A stretch of 39,404 nt of DNA from Gallionella sp. Lineage in GTDB: Bacteria > Pseudomonadota > Gammaproteobacteria > Burkholderiales > Gallionellaceae. Numbering within the stretch: position 1 is the stretch's first letter; each line of letters opens with the position of its first letter. A program made the translations under genes and the position numbers. The stretch lies in the NCBI GenBank assembly GCA_030645535.1, contig JAUSNM010000001.1:1-39404 (forward strand), written 5' to 3'. Positions 1 through 7,777 of this stretch are shown here, piece after piece. A model generated the notes under the pieces. That model ran no database searches, was not told the DNA's origin, and was given only the letters and a program-made list of their open reading frames with translations.

Positions 1-148
1 TGCAGGGCTGCTTACCTACCTGATACGCGTGTTTGGCGGTTTCCCGGATGGCATGGCGTTCGCCACGCTGCTGATGAACATCTGCGTGCCGCTGATCGAC
101 GCTTACACGCAGCCCAAGGTGTTCGGCAAGAAGGAGCAACAATCATGA
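1..148 (+). CDS. rnfD: RnfD C-terminus (partial), Na+/H+-linked electron transport complex
   Basis: Only the last 48 codons of the gene are in the window, read in the frame that starts at base 2 and ending at TGA 146-148. The frame contains the RnfD/NqrB-type ending [16 protein letters not shown] followed by [13 protein letters not shown], which is the last transmembrane helix and the short tail. RnfD is an integral membrane flavin-binding subunit of the Rnf complex, which couples ferredoxin/NADH electron transfer to ion movement (family knowledge). The stop overlaps the ATG of rnfG by three bases, as expected for a translationally coupled rnfABCDGE operon. Identity is supported by the tail sequence together with the two following genes. 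Confidence 0.85.
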   Translation, partial: AGLLTYLIRVFGGFPDGMAFATLLMNICVPLIDAYTQPKVFGKKEQQS

Positions 149-789
149 GGCGCACGATGGCACGCGCCTCGTTGCACACCGCGCTCAACCTGCTGGCTTT
201 CGCGCTGATCGGCACGGCCATTCTGGCCTTCACTTATGCACAGACGTTTGAGCGGATCGCACAAAGTGTTGAGGCAGAAAAGCTGAAACTGATCTCACAG
301 ATTGTGCCGCAAGACATGTTTGATAACGATATCATCAAGGACACACTGGATATCAAAGCTGACGACTTACTGGGCAATGAGGGTACTACCACGGCCTACC
401 GCGCGCGCCTGCAAAGCAAACCTGCGGTGCTGGTGCTGGAAGCGGTCGCACCTGACGGCTACAGCGGCAAGATTTCGTTGCTGATCGCGATACGCGATAA
501 CGGCGAATTGGCCGGCGTGCGCGTAGTCGCACACAAGGAAACGCCGGGGCTGGGCGATTACATCGAGATCGCGCGCAGCAACTGGATCAAGGGCTTTGAC
601 GGAAAATCCGCCACACAGGCGGGTGACTGGAAAGTCAAAAAAGACGGCGGTCAGTTCGACTACATGGCGGGCGCGACCATCACGCCGCGCGCGGTCGTGA
701 AAGCCGTACACAAAGCCCTGCTGTATTTTGAGTTGCACCATGAGGCCTTGTTTGCGCCATCCGAACCGATCAAAGGGGAAAAGCCATGA
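145..789 (+). CDS. rnfG: RnfG, FMN-binding subunit of the Rnf complex
   Basis: The 214-residue protein has one N-terminal membrane helix (about residues 12-32) and a periplasmic FMN-binding domain. The covalent flavin site is visible as [11 protein letters not shown], with Thr178 the residue expected to carry FMN through a phosphoester bond. HKETPGLGD around residues 131-139 is the other conserved family block. RnfG relays electrons within the Rnf ion-translocating complex (called Rsx in E. coli). The start at 145 overlaps the rnfD stop and the end overlaps rnfE by 4 bases, so coupling is tight. The length matches the family. Confidence 0.95.
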   Translation: MRRTMARASLHTALNLLAFALIGTAILAFTYAQTFERIAQSVEAEKLKLISQIVPQDMFDNDIIKDTLDIKADDLLGNEGTTTAYRARLQSKPAVLVLEAVAPDGYSGKISLLIAIRDNGELAGVRVVAHKETPGLGDYIEIARSNWIKGFDGKSATQAGDWKVKKDGGQFDYMAGATITPRAVVKAVHKALLYFELHHEALFAPSEPIKGEKP

Positions 790-1475
790 CCTATCAGGAA
801 TTCAAGGACATTCTGTACAACGGCGTGTGGAAACAGAATACCGGTGTGGTGCAACTGCTCGGCATGTGCCCCATCCTGGCTGTCAGCAGTTCGGTGGTGA
901 ACGGCGTAAGCTTAGGTCTCGCAACCTCGGTGGTGATGGCGCTGTCAGGCGCTGCAATCGCGCCGATCAGAACGGTCGTCCCCAATGAAGCGCGCATCCC
1001 GGTGTTCATTTTAATTATCGCCGTACTGGTCACCGTCATCCAGTACCTGATGAACGCCTACATGTATTCACTGTATGTGGTGCTGGGCATTTTCATTCCG
1101 CTGATCGTCACCAACTGTATTGTGCTTGCACGTATCGAGGCGTTTGCCGCGAAAAATCCGCCCATGCAATCAGCGATGGATGGCCTGGCGATGGGTCTGG
1201 GGCTGACCGCTGTGCTGGCAGTTCTGGGGGGCATACGCGAAATCGTGGGGCACGGCACCCTGCTGTCCGGCATCGACATGGCACTGGGTGAATCCGCCAA
1301 GTCGCTGGTCATCACGGTGATACCGAATTACCACGGCTTCCTGCTGGCAATATTACCCCCCGGCGCTTTCATCGCGCTGGGTCTGCTGATCGCCGGCAAA
1401 AACTGGCTGAATCTGCGCGCAGAAGCCAAAGCACGTTCAGCGGCCATCCAAGCGGTTCAGACACAGGCGGCATGA
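786..1475 (+). CDS. rnfE: RnfE, integral membrane subunit of the Rnf complex
   Basis: A 229-residue, very hydrophobic protein with about six membrane helices. It opens with WKQNTGVVQLLGMCPILAVS, the standard RnfE/NqrD start, and contains the paired NCIVLAR and GLGLTAVLAVLGGIREI segments. RnfE and RnfA form a pseudo-symmetric pair that is thought to hold an iron-sulfur centre and lie in the electron/ion path (family knowledge). It shares ATGA overlaps with rnfG upstream and nth downstream. The order rnfD-rnfG-rnfE-nth is the E. coli rsx order. Confidence 0.95.
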   Translation: MTYQEFKDILYNGVWKQNTGVVQLLGMCPILAVSSSVVNGVSLGLATSVVMALSGAAIAPIRTVVPNEARIPVFILIIAVLVTVIQYLMNAYMYSLYVVLGIFIPLIVTNCIVLARIEAFAAKNPPMQSAMDGLAMGLGLTAVLAVLGGIREIVGHGTLLSGIDMALGESAKSLVITVIPNYHGFLLAILPPGAFIALGLLIAGKNWLNLRAEAKARSAAIQAVQTQAA

Positions 1476-2110
1476 ACGCCACTAAACGCCGCCAAATATT
1501 TGAGCGCCTGCAAGCGGCGAATCCGCACCCGACTACCGAACTGGAATATCACTCACCTTTTGAATTATTAGTGGCCGTGATGCTGTCCGCGCAGGCCACC
1601 GATATCAGCGTCAATGCCGCCACCCGGCATCTGTATCCCGTCGCAAACACACCCCAAGCAATACTCGATCTCGGTGAAGAAAAACTGACGGAATATATCC
1701 AGCGCATCGGGCTATACAAGACTAAAGCGAAGCATGTGATTCAAACCTGCCGCATTCTGGTTGAACAACACGCAGGCTGTGTGCCGACTACAAGGGTAGC
1801 GCTTGAAGCCCTGCCCGGCGTGGGACGCAAGACCGCCAACGTGATCCTCAATACCGCATTCGGTCAGCCTACCATCGCCGTGGACACGCACATCTTCCGC
1901 CTGGCTAACCGCATCGGCCTGGCGCCCGGCAAAAACGTGCTGGAAGTGGAGAAGAAACTGCTCAAGGTGATACCGGCCGAATTCATGCATGATGCCCATC
2001 ACTGGCTGATATTGCACGGCCGCTATATCTGTCGGGCACGATCGCCGAAATGCGCCGAGTGCCTGATCTACGATCTATGCGAATACAAAGGCAAGTCAAA
2101 TGTTTTTTAA
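1472..2110 (+). CDS. nth: Endonuclease III (DNA glycosylase/AP lyase)
   Basis: The 212-residue protein has the helix-hairpin-helix LPGVGRKTANV, with the catalytic Lys120 and Asp138 (in IAVDTHIFR) at the same numbers as in E. coli Nth. The C-terminal 4Fe-4S cluster ligands are spaced C-X6-C-X2-C-X5-C near residues 189-205. It removes oxidised pyrimidines and nicks the resulting abasic site in base excision repair. It overlaps rnfE by 4 bases and the DUF1841 gene by 11 bases. The association of nth with the rnf/rsx operon is common in Proteobacteria, possibly because both serve oxidative-stress or Fe-S physiology. Confidence 0.97.
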   Translation: MNATKRRQIFERLQAANPHPTTELEYHSPFELLVAVMLSAQATDISVNAATRHLYPVANTPQAILDLGEEKLTEYIQRIGLYKTKAKHVIQTCRILVEQHAGCVPTTRVALEALPGVGRKTANVILNTAFGQPTIAVDTHIFRLANRIGLAPGKNVLEVEKKLLKVIPAEFMHDAHHWLILHGRYICRARSPKCAECLIYDLCEYKGKSNVF

Positions 2111-2525
2111 TCCATCACGCGACGAAGCGCGTCAGTTCCTGTTTGAATCATGGCGTAAGCGCCGCTCATCTGAAATATTAATGCCACTGGAAGATCTGGC
2201 AGCCCAACTGATCGAAAAACATCCTGAATATTTTGTCATGTTCGAAGACCCGGAGCGTTACCTGGATAAAGAATACCTGCCGGAACAGGGCGAGGCGAAT
2301 CCCTTCCTGCACCTGATGATGCACCTGACCATCGAAGAGCAAATTTCCATCGATCAACCGCCGGGAATACGCGCGCATTTCGTGCGCCTGACCCGTCAAT
2401 TCGAATCTGAACACGACGCGCAACACCGCATGATGGAATGCCTGAGCGAAATGATCTGGCAGGCGCAACGCAACCGCACCCAGCCTGATGCAACCGTTTA
2501 TCTGGACTGTTTATCTGCTCACTAA
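2100..2525 (+). CDS. DUF1841 family protein
   Basis: A 141-residue soluble protein starting MFFNPSRDEARQFLFE and carrying HLMMHLTIEEQISIDQP and the C-terminal ECLSEMIWQAQR block typical of the DUF1841 family. Its function is unknown. It is found almost only in beta- and gammaproteobacteria and often next to nth, as here, where its start lies inside the nth end in another frame. His residues cluster in HLMMH and in EHDAQHRMME, which would allow metal binding, but that is only a guess. It is probably the last gene of the rnf-nth transcript. Confidence 0.85.
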   Translation: MFFNPSRDEARQFLFESWRKRRSSEILMPLEDLAAQLIEKHPEYFVMFEDPERYLDKEYLPEQGEANPFLHLMMHLTIEEQISIDQPPGIRAHFVRLTRQFESEHDAQHRMMECLSEMIWQAQRNRTQPDATVYLDCLSAH

Positions 2526-2595
2526 AACCGGATAAGCTCTGAATAATCCTGCAACTACAGCATGCCAAGAAATATCTATCGAGGGTATTCCCGGT

Positions 2596-3090
2596 TTAAA
2601 TTGAGTAATCACTGGCTGGTAACGAAATTTCGCTGTGTGCGAGGGAGATGCGATTTTTCTTGAGATAACTAAGAATTTCCAATGACGAATAGTCTTCGTT
2701 CAGCCCCTCACCATCAAGGGGCAGCGAAAAAAACGAAATATCCCGCGTCACAATCTGCAAACCACACTGCGACACCGTATCGATGATGTACCTGATCTTG
2801 TCGACAAACTTCTCTTCTGTTGGTGTAAAAGGCACTAAAATCCAGAAATCAACCCCGTCCCGCGCCACCAGATCAGTATTGCGAAAAGCCTTGCGCAAAG
2901 AATGCGCAACCTCGTCCAGCCTTTGTGACGCGTTTTGTGCACCGTAGGTCTCGCCGAGGATTCTGGAGCTTTTATAATCAATATGGGCCAGTCCAAATTG
3001 AACGCTTCCGGAATGGCGCTTGATAACTGCCAGCAGCCATTTCAGCGTGAAAAGGAATTTATCACGAGCCTCTGTATCTTCAGGATGCAT
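2596..3090 (-). CDS. Degenerate GGDEF-domain protein
   Basis: The 164-residue protein has the outline of a diguanylate-cyclase domain: FGLAHIDYKSS replaces the usual first beta strand with D-x-D, and a helix LDEVAHSLRKAF is followed by RNTDLVARDGVDFWILVPFT. In active enzymes the last segment reads AR-x-GGDEF. Here the signature is DGVDF, so the catalytic Gly-Gly and Glu are lost and synthesis of c-di-GMP is unlikely. No membrane segment or partner domain is seen. A good ribosome site (GGGGG, 4 bases before the ATG) supports the start. It stands alone, convergent with DUF1841. The 252 bases upstream of it (3091-3342) show no gene. Confidence 0.65.
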   Translation of the reverse strand: MHPEDTEARDKFLFTLKWLLAVIKRHSGSVQFGLAHIDYKSSRILGETYGAQNASQRLDEVAHSLRKAFRNTDLVARDGVDFWILVPFTPTEEKFVDKIRYIIDTVSQCGLQIVTRDISFFSLPLDGEGLNEDYSSLEILSYLKKNRISLAHSEISLPASDYSI

Positions 3091-3342
3091 AAGTACCCCC
3101 TAATGGACTGTGCTTTAAATTAACGCCAAACGAAACACAATACTATCACCGAACCGATTCGAAGGTCGACATAGAGTTAGCCGCTGTTCAGGCACAGGCT
3201 TTATACCTCAACACCCTGCAAGCAGCCACCTTCAACCCATGTTATTAACGGCTTGGCATTGCACCTGAGTTCACTCTAAAAACATTGATTCCATTGACTC
3301 GCATACCGCCAATAAAATACATCTATTAATCAATGCGTTGCA

Positions 3343-4173
3343 CTAGATAGTTTTTTTACGCTCTACCAGCAAGGTATACAACCTGCGACTGTCCACGCGT
3401 AGCACGGTAAGGATGAGTTCACCGAGATGAATTCGATCGCCACATTTGGGGAGTTGTCCGGCCGCTTTAAGCACCAGACCACCCACGGTATCGCAATCTT
3501 CATCGCTGAAATCCGTGCCCAGCGCGGCGTTGAAATCGGCAATCTCGGTATCCGCTTTGACGCGGTACTGTCCGTTGCCATCGGCGATGATGTTGTCCTC
3601 GTCAGCATCGAAGTCGTATTCGTCTTCAATATCGCCGACTATTTGTTCCAGCACATCCTCTATGGTCACCATGCCCGATACGCCGCCGTATTCATTCACC
3701 ACCAGCGCGATGTGGTTGCGATTGCTGCGAAACTCGCGCAGCAGCACGTTTACTCGTTTCGCCTCCGGCACAAACACCACCGGGCGCAGCATGTCGCGCA
3801 CGTTGAATTCTTCACCTGCATAGTAGCGCAACAAATCTTTAGCCAGCAGAATGCCGATGATGTGGTCCTTGTCACCCTCAATTACCGGGAAGCGCGAGTG
3901 CGCAGTTTCAATGACAAAAGGGATGAATGCTTCGGGGGGTTGACTGATGTCGATGACATCCATCTGTGCGCGTGGGATCATGATTTCGCGCACCTGACGT
4001 TCGGAGACTTGCAACACGCCTTCCATCATCGAAAGTGCATCTGCGTCCAGCAGATTATTTTCGTAAGCGCCGTGCAGCAACTTCACCAGTTGCTCACGGT
4101 CTTCCGGTTCGCGCAACAACAGCGCGGATAAGCGTTCCAACAGGGTGGGTTTGTGACTCTCAGGCTCGTCCAT
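3343..4173 (-). CDS. corC: CorC/YbeX-type CBS-domain protein (Mg/Co efflux associated)
   Basis: The 276-residue cytosolic protein has two CBS domains, the first around IMIPRAQMDVIDIS and the second around LVVNEYGGVSGMVTIEDVLEQIVGDI, followed by a CorC_HlyC domain from about residue 190 (YRVKADTEIADFNAALGT). Members without a DUF21 membrane region are linked to magnesium/cobalt resistance, and YbeX has also been linked to ribosome metabolism in E. coli. It is the last gene of the miaB-ybeY-corC operon, 10 bases after ybeY. The acidic EDEYDFDADEDN linker is typical of the family. Confidence 0.9.
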   Translation of the reverse strand: MDEPESHKPTLLERLSALLLREPEDREQLVKLLHGAYENNLLDADALSMMEGVLQVSERQVREIMIPRAQMDVIDISQPPEAFIPFVIETAHSRFPVIEGDKDHIIGILLAKDLLRYYAGEEFNVRDMLRPVVFVPEAKRVNVLLREFRSNRNHIALVVNEYGGVSGMVTIEDVLEQIVGDIEDEYDFDADEDNIIADGNGQYRVKADTEIADFNAALGTDFSDEDCDTVGGLVLKAAGQLPKCGDRIHLGELILTVLRVDSRRLYTLLVERKKTI

Positions 4174-4183
4174 TTTTTGGGTA

Positions 4184-4639
4184 TCAGGTTTCTTTATAAG
4201 GATCAGGATAGCGCAATTTTAACATCAACGCTGTTTCCAATGCTTCCATCTCTACTGCTTCGACATCAATCTCATGGTCATAGCCTTGCAAGTGCAGCGC
4301 GGCGTGAATTGCCAGATGAGCGTAATGGACAAGCAGGTCCTTGCCCTGCTCGGCAGCCTCTCTTGCCACCACCGGTGCGCAGATCACCACGTCGCCCGAC
4401 AGCGGCTCAGTATCGTCATAAACGAAGGTCAGCACGTTGGTCGCGTAATCACGACTGCGATAAGCCTTGTTCAGCTCGCGACCCTCGGCCTCATCCACGA
4501 TGCGTAGCGTCATGCTCACATCGCGCTGCAGCGCAGCCTTGATCCATCTGCGCCACTGCGGGCGCGTCGGCAACGGCGCTGATGTGCTGACATACTGCAC
4601 GGTCAGCGATAATTTTGGCTTGCTGTCGGTTGATTTCAT
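4184..4639 (-). CDS. ybeY: YbeY, endoribonuclease for 16S rRNA 3'-end maturation and ribosome quality control
   Basis: The 151-residue protein has the UPF0054 metal site [11 protein letters not shown] near residues 113-123 (H-X3-H-X5-H), which binds zinc. Upstream it has the conserved [17 protein letters not shown] block. YbeY takes part in maturation of the 16S rRNA 3' end and in removal of defective 70S ribosomes. The ATG overlaps the miaB stop as ATGA, so the two are translationally coupled. In most relatives a phoH-like gene (ybeZ) lies between miaB and ybeY; it is missing here. Confidence 0.95.
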   Translation of the reverse strand: MKSTDSKPKLSLTVQYVSTSAPLPTRPQWRRWIKAALQRDVSMTLRIVDEAEGRELNKAYRSRDYATNVLTFVYDDTEPLSGDVVICAPVVAREAAEQGKDLLVHYAHLAIHAALHLQGYDHEIDVEAVEMEALETALMLKLRYPDPYKET

Positions 4640-5967
4640 GCCACATTACCCACCAGTTCGCCGCGCAACGTGTGCCTGACGACTTCGGTCACACGCACGT
4701 CGACGAAGCGGCCTATCATGCCGGGCGAACCACGGAAATTGATTACGCGGTTATTGTCGGTGCGCCCTGCCATTTCCAGCACATCTTTTTTGGAGACGCC
4801 TTCCACCAGCACGCGCTGTACTGAACCCAGCATAGCCTGCCCCACCGCATCCTCTTGCGAGGATAAGCGATCCTGCAGACGTTTCAAGCGCGCGGACTTC
4901 ACATCCGGAGGGGTGGCGTCTGTCATCTCGGCGGCCGGCGTGCCAGGGCGCGGGCTATACAGATAACTGAAACTGTTATCGAAACCGATTTCATCGATCA
5001 GCTTCAGGGTCAATTCAAAGTCCTGCTCGGTCTCGCCCGGAAAGCCGACGATAAAATCCGACGTGACACAGATATCAGGACGCACGGCGCGCACACGGCG
5101 AATCACGGACTTGTATTCGAGCACGGTATGGCCGCGCTTCATCGCCGCCAAAACGCGATCCGAACCTGACTGCACCGGCAGATGCAGATGACTGACCAGC
5201 TTCGGTGTGGTTGCGTAAACATCGATCAGGCGCTGGCTCATATCCCGGGGATGCGAGGTCGAGTAACGGATGCGGATGATTTCAGGCAGTTCGGCGATGG
5301 CTTGCAACAGATAGGCGAAATCCACCGTATCATCATCGTCAGTCGCGCCTGCATAAGCATTCACGTTCTGCCCGATCAGCGTCACTTCTTTTACACCCTG
5401 CTCTGCCAGCTCGGCGATATCCTTCATCACATCGGCAAAGGGGCGCGACACTTCTTCGCCGCGCGTATAAGGCACCACGCAGAACGTACAGTATTTGCTG
5501 CAACCCTCCATGATGGCCACAAAAGCCGATGCCGACGTGGTCTGAGGCGTTGGCAGATGATCGAATTTTTCGATTTCGGGAAAACTGATGTCCACTTGCG
5601 GGCGTCCTGAATTGCGCCGCGCCTTGATCAGATCAGGCAGGCGGTGCAACGTCTGCGGCCCGAACACCACGTCCACGTAGGGCGCGCGCCTGATGATCAC
5701 GTCGCCCTCCTGGCTGGCAACGCAGCCACCCACGCCGATGATCAGATTCGGATTAGCCAGTTTAAGCGGGCGCACCCGGCCTAAATCGGAGAACACCTTC
5801 TCTTCTGCCTTCTCGCGTATCGAACAGGTATTGAACAGGATGACATCAGCCTCTTCGATCTTGTCTGTCGGCACCATTCCGTCGCAGGCACGCAACACAT
5901 CCGCCATCTTGTCCGAGTCATACTCGTTCATCTGGCAGCCATAAGTTTTTATATAGAGTTTTTTCAT
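4636..5967 (-). CDS. miaB: MiaB, tRNA-2-methylthio-N6-isopentenyladenosine synthase
   Basis: The 443-residue protein has the UPF0004 N-terminal domain ([37 protein letters not shown]) with three cluster Cys, then the radical-SAM motif CSKYCTFC, and a C-terminal TRAM domain. It adds the 2-methylthio group to i6A37 of tRNAs reading UNN codons. I chose ATG 5967 because it gives the standard start [14 protein letters not shown] further upstream would add nine residues with no homology. No clear Shine-Dalgarno precedes either start. It heads the miaB-ybeY-corC operon and faces the small-peptide genes. Confidence 0.95.
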   Translation of the reverse strand: MKKLYIKTYGCQMNEYDSDKMADVLRACDGMVPTDKIEEADVILFNTCSIREKAEEKVFSDLGRVRPLKLANPNLIIGVGGCVASQEGDVIIRRAPYVDVVFGPQTLHRLPDLIKARRNSGRPQVDISFPEIEKFDHLPTPQTTSASAFVAIMEGCSKYCTFCVVPYTRGEEVSRPFADVMKDIAELAEQGVKEVTLIGQNVNAYAGATDDDDTVDFAYLLQAIAELPEIIRIRYSTSHPRDMSQRLIDVYATTPKLVSHLHLPVQSGSDRVLAAMKRGHTVLEYKSVIRRVRAVRPDICVTSDFIVGFPGETEQDFELTLKLIDEIGFDNSFSYLYSPRPGTPAAEMTDATPPDVKSARLKRLQDRLSSQEDAVGQAMLGSVQRVLVEGVSKKDVLEMAGRTDNNRVINFRGSPGMIGRFVDVRVTEVVRHTLRGELVGNVA

Positions 5968-6018
5968 CGGGCGTGATGATACCCGTATATCCAAAAAACA
6001 TTAATCCAAATCGAACCC

Positions 6019-6040
6019 GGTTAATAAAAAGTTATTAACC
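6019..6040. repeat. Perfect 9-bp inverted repeat with 4-base spacer
   Basis: GGTTAATAA at 6019-6027 and TTATTAACC at 6032-6040 are perfect inverted arms around AAAG. The repeat lies in the divergent gap, about 50 bases upstream of miaB and about 37 bases upstream of the candidate -10 box at 6078. This position fits a dimeric repressor/activator operator. The AT-rich arms make a strong transcript hairpin less likely, and no T-run follows on either strand. Confidence 0.5.
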
Positions 6041-6077
6041 ACAACACAATTGCGTGTATTCCTGACTATTTTACTTA

Positions 6078-6083
6078 TATAAT
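6078..6083 (+). promoter_or_regulatory. Candidate -10 box of the first small-peptide gene
   Basis: A perfect TATAAT lies 70 bases upstream of the first 31-residue peptide gene. No good -35 hexamer sits 16-18 bases upstream (the nearest, GTATTC at 6056, is weak), so an activator or the neighbouring palindrome may be needed. Assigned by eye only. Confidence 0.35.
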
Positions 6084-6153
6084 GCGAAGAGGTTCAGTCA
6101 ACTATTTATCGGTAGTTGAGAATTATATAAATCCAAGGGAAGGTAAAATAAAA

Positions 6154-6249
6154 ATGGCCATTATCGCTACTGTAGCCTCTATCGGAACTGCAATCCTGTT
6201 CATAGGTTTTGCCACTTGGCTGGTATCTCAAGTCATCCAAAGAAACTAA
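6154..6249 (+). CDS. Small single-helix membrane peptide, copy 1
   Basis: A 31-codon frame with ATG at 6154 and TAA at 6247. The ribosome site is a purine-rich AGGGAAGG about 10 bases ahead of the start. The product begins MAIIATVASIGTAI and continues as one hydrophobic helix of about 20-25 residues, ending in a short polar tail QRN. It is a close paralogue of the second copy at 6441: same length, same IIATVAS-x-GTAI core, the same W at position 23 and a polar/basic end. Most codon differences in the shared core are in third positions, which argues that the peptide is under selection. I do not recognise the family. Size and shape recall small subunits or regulators of membrane complexes. Confidence 0.7.
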   Translation: MAIIATVASIGTAILFIGFATWLVSQVIQRN

Positions 6250-6262
6250 GCATTCGCAAAAG

Positions 6263-6286
6263 GGGAAGTTCGTAAAGCGACTTCCC
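6263..6286 (+). other. Hairpin after the first small-peptide gene
   Basis: GGGAAGT at 6263-6269 pairs with ACTTCCC at 6280-6286 (7 bp, 10-base loop with a possible inner CG/CG pair). It starts 13 bases after the TAA of the first peptide. No T-run follows on the plus strand, so it is more likely an mRNA-stabilising or partial attenuating hairpin than a full terminator. Confidence 0.5.
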
Positions 6287-6361
6287 TGCGTTTCCCTCCC
6301 CAACACCCTTCTTTGCCTACGACGAATGTCGTCGGGCTTGCAAAGCTATTCACAAACATAT

Positions 6362-6389
6362 TTTACTTAAAAAAGAATTGTGCTACGAT
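6362..6389 (+). promoter_or_regulatory. Candidate sigma70 promoter of the second small-peptide gene
   Basis: TTTACT (6362-6367) is followed after 16 bases by TACGAT (6384-6389), which is preceded by TG one base upstream, giving an extended -10 (TGCTACGAT). Transcription would start near 6396, about 45 bases ahead of the ATG at 6441. Confidence 0.5.
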
Positions 6390-6440
6390 TCGCCCAGTTG
6401 TTTCTGATGTTCAATTCAACATCTCTTGGGAGGAGAAATT

Positions 6441-6536
6441 ATGTCGATTATCGCTACTGTAGCATCCGTAGGAACCGCAATCATGGCACTGGCGTTTGCC
6501 TTATGGATGGTTACACAACTGTTCAGCAAGAAATAG
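6441..6536 (+). CDS. Small single-helix membrane peptide, copy 2
   Basis: A 31-codon frame with ATG at 6441 and TAG at 6534, preceded by a very strong Shine-Dalgarno (GGGAGGAG, 6 bases from the start). The product begins MSIIATVASVGTAI, has one membrane helix and ends in SKK, giving a positive C-terminus. It has the same length as copy 1 and shares the IIATVAS-x-GTAI core, where codons differ mainly in the wobble base. The second halves diverge more but keep hydrophobicity and the W at position 23. The strong ribosome site, own promoter and own terminator suggest an abundant product. No known family was recognised. Confidence 0.75.
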   Translation: MSIIATVASVGTAIMALAFALWMVTQLFSKK

Positions 6537-6550
6537 GCTCCAAACAATAA

Positions 6551-6576
6551 AAAACCGGCTCAGGCCGGTTTTTTTT
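6551..6576 (+). terminator. Intrinsic terminator after the small-peptide pair
   Basis: AAAACCGGC (6551-6559) pairs with GCCGGTTTT (6564-6572) around TCAG, and the 3' arm runs into eight T. It begins 14 bases after the stop of copy 2 and separates the peptide genes from potA. Confidence 0.9.
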
Positions 6577-6691
6577 CGCCTGGCATTTCCGGACAGATCT
6601 GATTTCGCAGCAAGCTTGTTTGCACGAGCCATTTTGTTGAGCGATTATCGCTTATAGTATCGCTTGCCCCGACAATTTTGGTTAGTCCGAT

Positions 6692-7777
6692 ATGGCTCAA
6701 CTCGAAATCAGGAACGTCACACGCCGCTTCGGTGATTTTGTCGCGGTGGACAATGTCAGCCTGAACATCGAAGCGGGTGAGTTCTTCACGCTGTTAGGTC
6801 CTTCCGGCTGCGGCAAGACCACACTGCTGCGCATGATCGCCGGTTTCGATGTGCCCGATTCCGGACAGATTTTACTGGATGGCAAAGATCTTGCCGATAC
6901 CCCACCGGAAAAACGCCCGATCCACACCGTGTTCCAGAGCTATGCCCTGTTCCCGCATCTGACGGTAGCCCGGAACATCACCTTTTCGCTGAAGATGGCG
7001 CGTTGTGCACACTCAGAAATAAGCGCTCGTTTGCAGCAGTCTCTGGATCAGATGCGCCTTGCCGGCCAGGCAGACAAATATCCAAATGAGCTCTCCGGCG
7101 GACAGAAACAGCGTGTCGCGCTGGCACGCGCGCTGATCAACCGTCCGCGCCTGCTGCTGCTCGATGAGTCCCTGGCAGCCCTTGATGCCAAGCTGCGCGA
7201 AGAGGTACAGGTCGAACTGATCAATTTGCAGCGGGATGTCGGGATCACATTTGTATTTGTCACGCATGCGCAGACCGAGGCGCTGGCACTGTCGCACCGC
7301 ATCGCGGTGATGAATCTGGGCAGGCTTGAACAAGTGGACGAACCGTCGAAACTTTATGGATTTCCCAGAAATCGTTTTGTCGCCGATTTCATCGGTCATA
7401 TCAACCAGCTTGACGCCCGGGTGCTGGAATCGGCTCACAGCCATCTGCATCTTTCGGTCGCAGGCGCAGGAGATATCATCGCGCCACCGCTAATCAGTGC
7501 GGCGCCGGGTCAGAACGGGACATTCTCGATCCGCCCTGAACAGGTGCGCATCGGCGTGCATAACGAACTGGTCGAATTGAAAAATCACTTTTCGGGCATG
7601 GTACAAAGCGTGCTGTATCAGGGCGATGTCAGCGTGTACCGGGTCAAGTTTGCCGATGGCGTGACAATCGAAGCGCTGTTACCGAATTCAGCCCCGGGAC
7701 GAGCACAACTGTTCGAGGTCGGCGATATGGTAAAAGTCGGCTGGCGTCACGATGCCGGGATTTTCTTTGATGACTAA
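6692..7777 (+). CDS. potA: PotA, ATPase of a polyamine ABC importer
   Basis: The 361-residue ATP-binding subunit has Walker A GPSGCGKTT (about residues 37-45), the ABC signature LSGGQKQR, and Walker B LLLLDESLAALD. The DES version matches PotA proteins rather than the DEP of many other ABC ATPases. A C-terminal TOBE region begins near residue 270 (FSIRPEQVRIG). It energises spermidine/putrescine uptake together with PotB, PotC and PotD encoded directly downstream. It overlaps potB by 8 bases. The ribosome site is weak, and no convincing promoter was found in the 115 bases after the peptide terminator. Confidence 0.93.
   Translation: MAQLEIRNVTRRFGDFVAVDNVSLNIEAGEFFTLLGPSGCGKTTLLRMIAGFDVPDSGQILLDGKDLADTPPEKRPIHTVFQSYALFPHLTVARNITFSLKMARCAHSEISARLQQSLDQMRLAGQADKYPNELSGGQKQRVALARALINRPRLLLLDESLAALDAKLREEVQVELINLQRDVGITFVFVTHAQTEALALSHRIAVMNLGRLEQVDEPSKLYGFPRNRFVADFIGHINQLDARVLESAHSHLHLSVAGAGDIIAPPLISAAPGQNGTFSIRPEQVRIGVHNELVELKNHFSGMVQSVLYQGDVSVYRVKFADGVTIEALLPNSAPGRAQLFEVGDMVKVGWRHDAGIFFDD

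Noticed and set aside
2524..2597. AAAACCGG at 2524 and CCGGTTTAAA at 2590 as a terminator between convergent genes
   Set aside because: The arms are about 60 bases apart with no stable stem between them, so an intrinsic terminator is unlikely.
3124..3342. Possible gene remnant in the gap between the GGDEF gene and corC (frame containing AVQAQALYLNTLQAA)
   Set aside because: It has no start codon or ribosome site, is short, and no family was recognised. It may be chance or a decayed fragment.
3427..4131. Long plus-strand open frame opposite corC (234 codons)
   Set aside because: It lies wholly antisense to a gene with clear CBS domains, has a His/Gln/Val-rich composition typical of a reverse-frame shadow, and has no ribosome site.
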